NCBI RefSeq assembly: GCF_900176335.1
Contig: NZ_FWXW01000001.1
Coordinates: 124,001 to 188,000 of the forward strand
Length of the DNA stretch: 64,000 bases
Origin: Papillibacter cinnamivorans DSM 12816
GTDB taxonomy: Bacteria; Bacillota; Clostridia; Oscillospirales; Oscillospiraceae
Direction: 5' to 3'
Position numbers and translations under genes: made by a program. Under the pieces are notes generated by a model. The model had not been told where the DNA came from, did not search any database, and saw only the letters and a program-made list of their open reading frames with translations. Positions 61,550 to 64,000 of this stretch are shown here, one piece after another. How positions within the stretch are numbered: position 1 is the first letter of the stretch; each line of letters opens with the position of its first letter.

Positions 61550-62268
61550 AAATCCTTCCTGCCATAGATTTGAAAGACGGGGCCTGCGTCCGCCTGAACA
61601 AGGGGGATTTCGGCACCGTGCACCGGGTGGCGGATGACGCCGTGGAGGCCGCTCTGGGTTTCGCCGCCGCCGGAGCGAAAATGGTCCATATGGTGGACCT
61701 GGACGGGGCGAAGGACGGCGTGGGGAAAAACGGCGCCCTGGTCCGGGCCGTGGCCGAAAAAAGCGGCCTCCAGGTGGAACTGGGAGGCGGCCTTCGCTCC
61801 ATGGAAGCCCTGGAAAGGGCGGACGCCATGGGAGTATATCGCATGGTCCTGGGCTCCGCCGCGGTAAACGATCCCGAATTTCTCCGGGCCGCCGTCGTGC
61901 GTTACAAAGACCGTATCGCCGTGGGCATCGACGCCAAGGACGGCATGGTCCGCACAGCCGGCTGGACGGAAGACGCGGGGCTGGATTATCACCGCTTCGC
62001 CCGGATCATGGAGTCCTTCGGCGTGAAGACCATCATATTCACCGACATAGACACCGACGGGATGCTCTCCGGGCCCTCCTACGAGCGCCTGGCCGCCCTG
62101 CGCCGCTCCACCTACTGTAATCTTATCGCCAGCGGCGGCGTCACCACCTTGGAGGACGTGCGCCGTCTGCGGGACCTGGGCATGGACGGGGCCATCATCG
62201 GAAAGGCCTTGTATGCCGGTACCATCGACCTGAAAGAAGCCGTAAGGGAGGCGGGGGAACAGTGCTAG
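61546..62268 (+). CDS. hisA: ProFAR isomerase
   Basis: HisA performs the Amadori rearrangement of ProFAR to PRFAR on a TIM barrel. The 240-residue protein shows [20 protein letters not shown] (first catalytic Asp), [34 protein letters not shown] (second Asp) and [14 protein letters not shown]. It overlaps hisH by four bases and hisF by seven. Confidence 0.97.
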   Translation: MKILPAIDLKDGACVRLNKGDFGTVHRVADDAVEAALGFAAAGAKMVHMVDLDGAKDGVGKNGALVRAVAEKSGLQVELGGGLRSMEALERADAMGVYRMVLGSAAVNDPEFLRAAVVRYKDRIAVGIDAKDGMVRTAGWTEDAGLDYHRFARIMESFGVKTIIFTDIDTDGMLSGPSYERLAALRRSTYCNLIASGGVTTLEDVRRLRDLGMDGAIIGKALYAGTIDLKEAVREAGEQC

Positions 62269-63017
62269 CCAAGCGAATCATCCCCTGCCTGGACGTTCAC
62301 GGCGGCCGGGTGGTCAAGGGCGTGAACTTCGTGAATATCCGGGACGCCGGGGACCCCGTGGAACTGGCGAAGTATTACAGCGACCAGGGAGCCGACGAGA
62401 TCGTCTTTCTGGATATCACCGCAACCCATGAGGCGCGGCGGACCGTGGCTGACGTGGTGCGCCGGACGGCGGAGCAGGTTTTCGTTCCCCTAACCGTGGG
62501 GGGCGGCATCCGCACCGTGGAAGATTTCCAGGAGCTGCTGCGGGCCGGAGCCGATAAAATCTCCGTCAATTCCGCCGCTGTCGCCGATAAAGCGCTCATT
62601 TCCCGGGCGGCCGAGCGCTTCGGCAGCCAATGCGTCGTCCTGGCGGCGGACGCCAGGGCCAGGGGGGACGGCGGCTGGGAAATCGTGGTGAGCGGGGGAA
62701 GGGTGCCAACGGGCCTGGATCTTCTGGAGTGGGTCGCCGAAGCCGAGCGCCTGGGCGCGGGGGAGATCCTCCTCACCTCCATGGACACCGACGGTACGAA
62801 GGCGGGCTTCGACCTTCCCATGCTCCGGGCCGTCACCGAAACGCTGCGCATCCCTGTCATCGCCTCCGGAGGCTGCGGGAGCCTTCCGCATTTCGCCGAG
62901 GTTTTTGAGAAAACCGGGGCCGACGCGGCTCTTGCCGCCTCGCTTTTCCACTTCGGAGAGCTTACCGTCCCTCAGGTGAAGGACTATTTGAAAACACAAA
63001 ACATCCCGGTGAGGTAA
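62262..63017 (+). CDS. hisF: Imidazole glycerol phosphate synthase, cyclase subunit
   Basis: The cyclase partner of HisH; makes IGP and AICAR from PRFAR. The 251-residue TIM barrel shows [19 protein letters not shown] (catalytic Asp), [41 protein letters not shown] (second Asp) and VIASGGCGS. The start is GTG, overlapping hisA by seven bases. Confidence 0.97.
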   Translation: MLAKRIIPCLDVHGGRVVKGVNFVNIRDAGDPVELAKYYSDQGADEIVFLDITATHEARRTVADVVRRTAEQVFVPLTVGGGIRTVEDFQELLRAGADKISVNSAAVADKALISRAAERFGSQCVVLAADARARGDGGWEIVVSGGRVPTGLDLLEWVAEAERLGAGEILLTSMDTDGTKAGFDLPMLRAVTETLRIPVIASGGCGSLPHFAEVFEKTGADAALAASLFHFGELTVPQVKDYLKTQNIPVR

Positions 63018-63021
63018 GAAT

Positions 63022-63360
63022 ATGAAATACGAGTTTAAAATCGACTCACTCTTTCAGAAAGGACCCCTGATCCCGGTGATCGTCCAGGATTCCAGGACCC
63101 GCGAGGTCCTCATGCTGGGCTTTTCCGACAGGGAAGCGGTGGAAAAGACCCTGGAAACGGGTACCGCCTGGTTCTGGAGCCGCAGCCGCAGGGCCCTCTG
63201 GAACAAAGGGGAGACTTCCGGCAATTTTCTTCATGTGGAAAAAATCCTGGTGGACTGCGACGAGGACACTCTGCTTCTCCTCTGCCGTCCCGACGGCCCC
63301 ACCTGCCACACCGGGAACCAAAGCTGCTTTTTCAGGATCGCCGCCGAATTCGGCGGTTGA
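63022..63360 (+). CDS. hisI: Phosphoribosyl-AMP cyclohydrolase
   Basis: Opens the purine ring of phosphoribosyl-AMP, the third step. The 112-residue stand-alone domain shows IPVIVQDSRTREVLMLGF, WFWSRSRRALWNKGETSGNFLHV, and the metal ligands in VDCDEDTLLLLCRPDGPTCHTGNQSCFF. It is separate from hisE here, not a HisIE fusion. Confidence 0.97.
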   Translation: MKYEFKIDSLFQKGPLIPVIVQDSRTREVLMLGFSDREAVEKTLETGTAWFWSRSRRALWNKGETSGNFLHVEKILVDCDEDTLLLLCRPDGPTCHTGNQSCFFRIAAEFGG

Positions 63361-63433
63361 ACCCTTCCGTCATCCCGGCATGCAATCACCTGAAAATCTC
63401 CGGCCCGCGTCTCGCGGGCGGAAAGGAACCGCC

Positions 63434-63760
63434 ATGAACGACACCCTTCAGGACCTGTACCGGGTCATCCGGCTCCGGCAGGAGACTCCCGCCGAAGGCT
63501 CTTATACCTCCTATCTTTTTTCCGCCGGCCTCGACAAGATCCTAAAAAAAGTGGGGGAGGAGAGCGCCGAAACCATCATCGCCGCCAAAAACGGGGATCC
63601 CTCGGAGCTGGTCTCCGAGACGTCCGATCTTCTCTATCATCTTCTGGTGATGCTGGCCCAGCGGGGCGTGTCCGTGGACGAGGTCCTCGCCGAGCTGGAC
63701 CGGAGAAGCCAAAAGATCGGAAACCTCAAGCCCCGCCGGGAGACCGACCGGGAGAGCTGA
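63434..63760 (+). CDS. hisE: Phosphoribosyl-ATP pyrophosphatase
   Basis: Removes pyrophosphate from phosphoribosyl-ATP, the second step. The 108-residue MazG-like helical protein shows SYTSYLFSAGLDKILKKVGEESAETIIAAKNGD and SETSDLLYHLLVMLAQRGVSVDEV. The ATG at 63434 follows gaaaggaaccgcc. It lies 73 bases after hisI and closes the operon. Confidence 0.96.
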   Translation: MNDTLQDLYRVIRLRQETPAEGSYTSYLFSAGLDKILKKVGEESAETIIAAKNGDPSELVSETSDLLYHLLVMLAQRGVSVDEVLAELDRRSQKIGNLKPRRETDRES

Positions 63761-63854
63761 TTTTCCCGATTGGATTGAGCCTGCCGGAAGTGCCGTTCTT
63801 TTATGAATATCACAGGCTGGGGGACAGGGCATTATGATGTGAATCTGAAAGAAT

Positions 63855-63883
63855 AAAAACCGCCGGCTTAGCCGGCGGTTTGC
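63855..63883. terminator. Terminator of the his operon
   Basis: AAACCGCCGGC/GCCGGCGGTTT with a 3-base loop, A tract before and a short T tract after. Confidence 0.75.
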
Positions 63884-63903
63884 TCTTGCCTTGTAAGGGT
63901 ACC

Positions 63904-63950
63904 GCCCTTGTCAAAGGGAGGGGGGCCGCTTCAGCGGTGGTGGGATTCTG
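63904..63950. repeat. Possible start of a further intergenic repeat
   Basis: The sequence gcccttgtcaaagggagg leads into CCGCTTCAGCGG (63926-63937, short hairpin) and then gtggtgggattctg. This looks like a low-complexity extragenic repeat of a type I associate with related genomes, but there is no second copy in the window to compare. Confidence 0.3.
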
Positions 63951-64000
63951 ATTGGCAAGATAACCTCCTTACTTGATCTTTCCTGTTTTATCCCGAATCC

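Noticed and set aside
1-64000. tRNA, rRNA, tmRNA or RNase P genes
   Set aside because: No cloverleaf-like segment ending in a CCA-type acceptor and no rRNA sequence was recognised in the intergenic regions. A tRNAscan/Infernal run would be decisive.

Overview
The window is a chromosomal stretch of a GC-rich, spore-forming, Gram-positive (Clostridia-type) bacterium. The support is a PolC-type replicative polymerase, sporulation sigma factors SigE and SigG, SpoIIGA, YpeB, a YlmC/YmxH-type protein, a TepA-like protease and a HisZ/short-HisG histidine pathway. GC-rich codon use together with this gene set suggests the Oscillospiraceae, but that placement is inference. I see no tRNA, rRNA, IS transposase, phage gene or CRISPR array.

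Layout. 1-9900: tail of a Sua5-type tRNA-modification gene, coaE, an M18 aminopeptidase, ypeB, a small heat-shock protein with a CtsR-like box, an ABM-domain protein with a TM1586-type nitroreductase, an S41-like protein lacking a standard start codon, and gltX. 10500-16000: a PLP aminotransferase, trpS and two cell-envelope sugar genes (wecA/tagO-like and wecB) with a secreted unknown. 16000-21000: an accessory-looking catabolic island with a cupin regulator, an AT-rich control region, an SDR dehydrogenase, a BKACE-family beta-keto acid cleavage enzyme, a polytopic membrane protein and an alpha/beta hydrolase. 21100-32100: a three-gene operon of small unknown proteins, coaX, nth, glyA, a ferritin-like protein, an SLH-domain protein, a nitroreductase, rarA and an S1-domain protein. 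32300-43300: hisC, spoIIGA-sigE, an AIM24 protein, tepA, uppP, ftsK/spoIIIE, sigG and ymxH. 43400-56300: a housekeeping run rpsB-tsf, pyrH-frr-uppS-cdsA-dxr-rseP-ispG-polC. 57190-63880: a tightly packed histidine operon hisZGDBHAF-I-E.

The most unusual content lies between genes. A structured repeat family occurs four times in the same orientation (about 2899, 10031, 37008 and 56553). It has a near-invariant core of consecutive stem-loops. A second element (28547-28932) is a tandemly duplicated three-hairpin unit closed by 12-bp terminal inverted repeats. A third family consists of two very long perfect hairpins (26048 and 33837) whose arms differ by matched, compensatory changes. None encodes a protein. 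These, with the uncharacterised BKACE island, are the best candidates for something not yet described.
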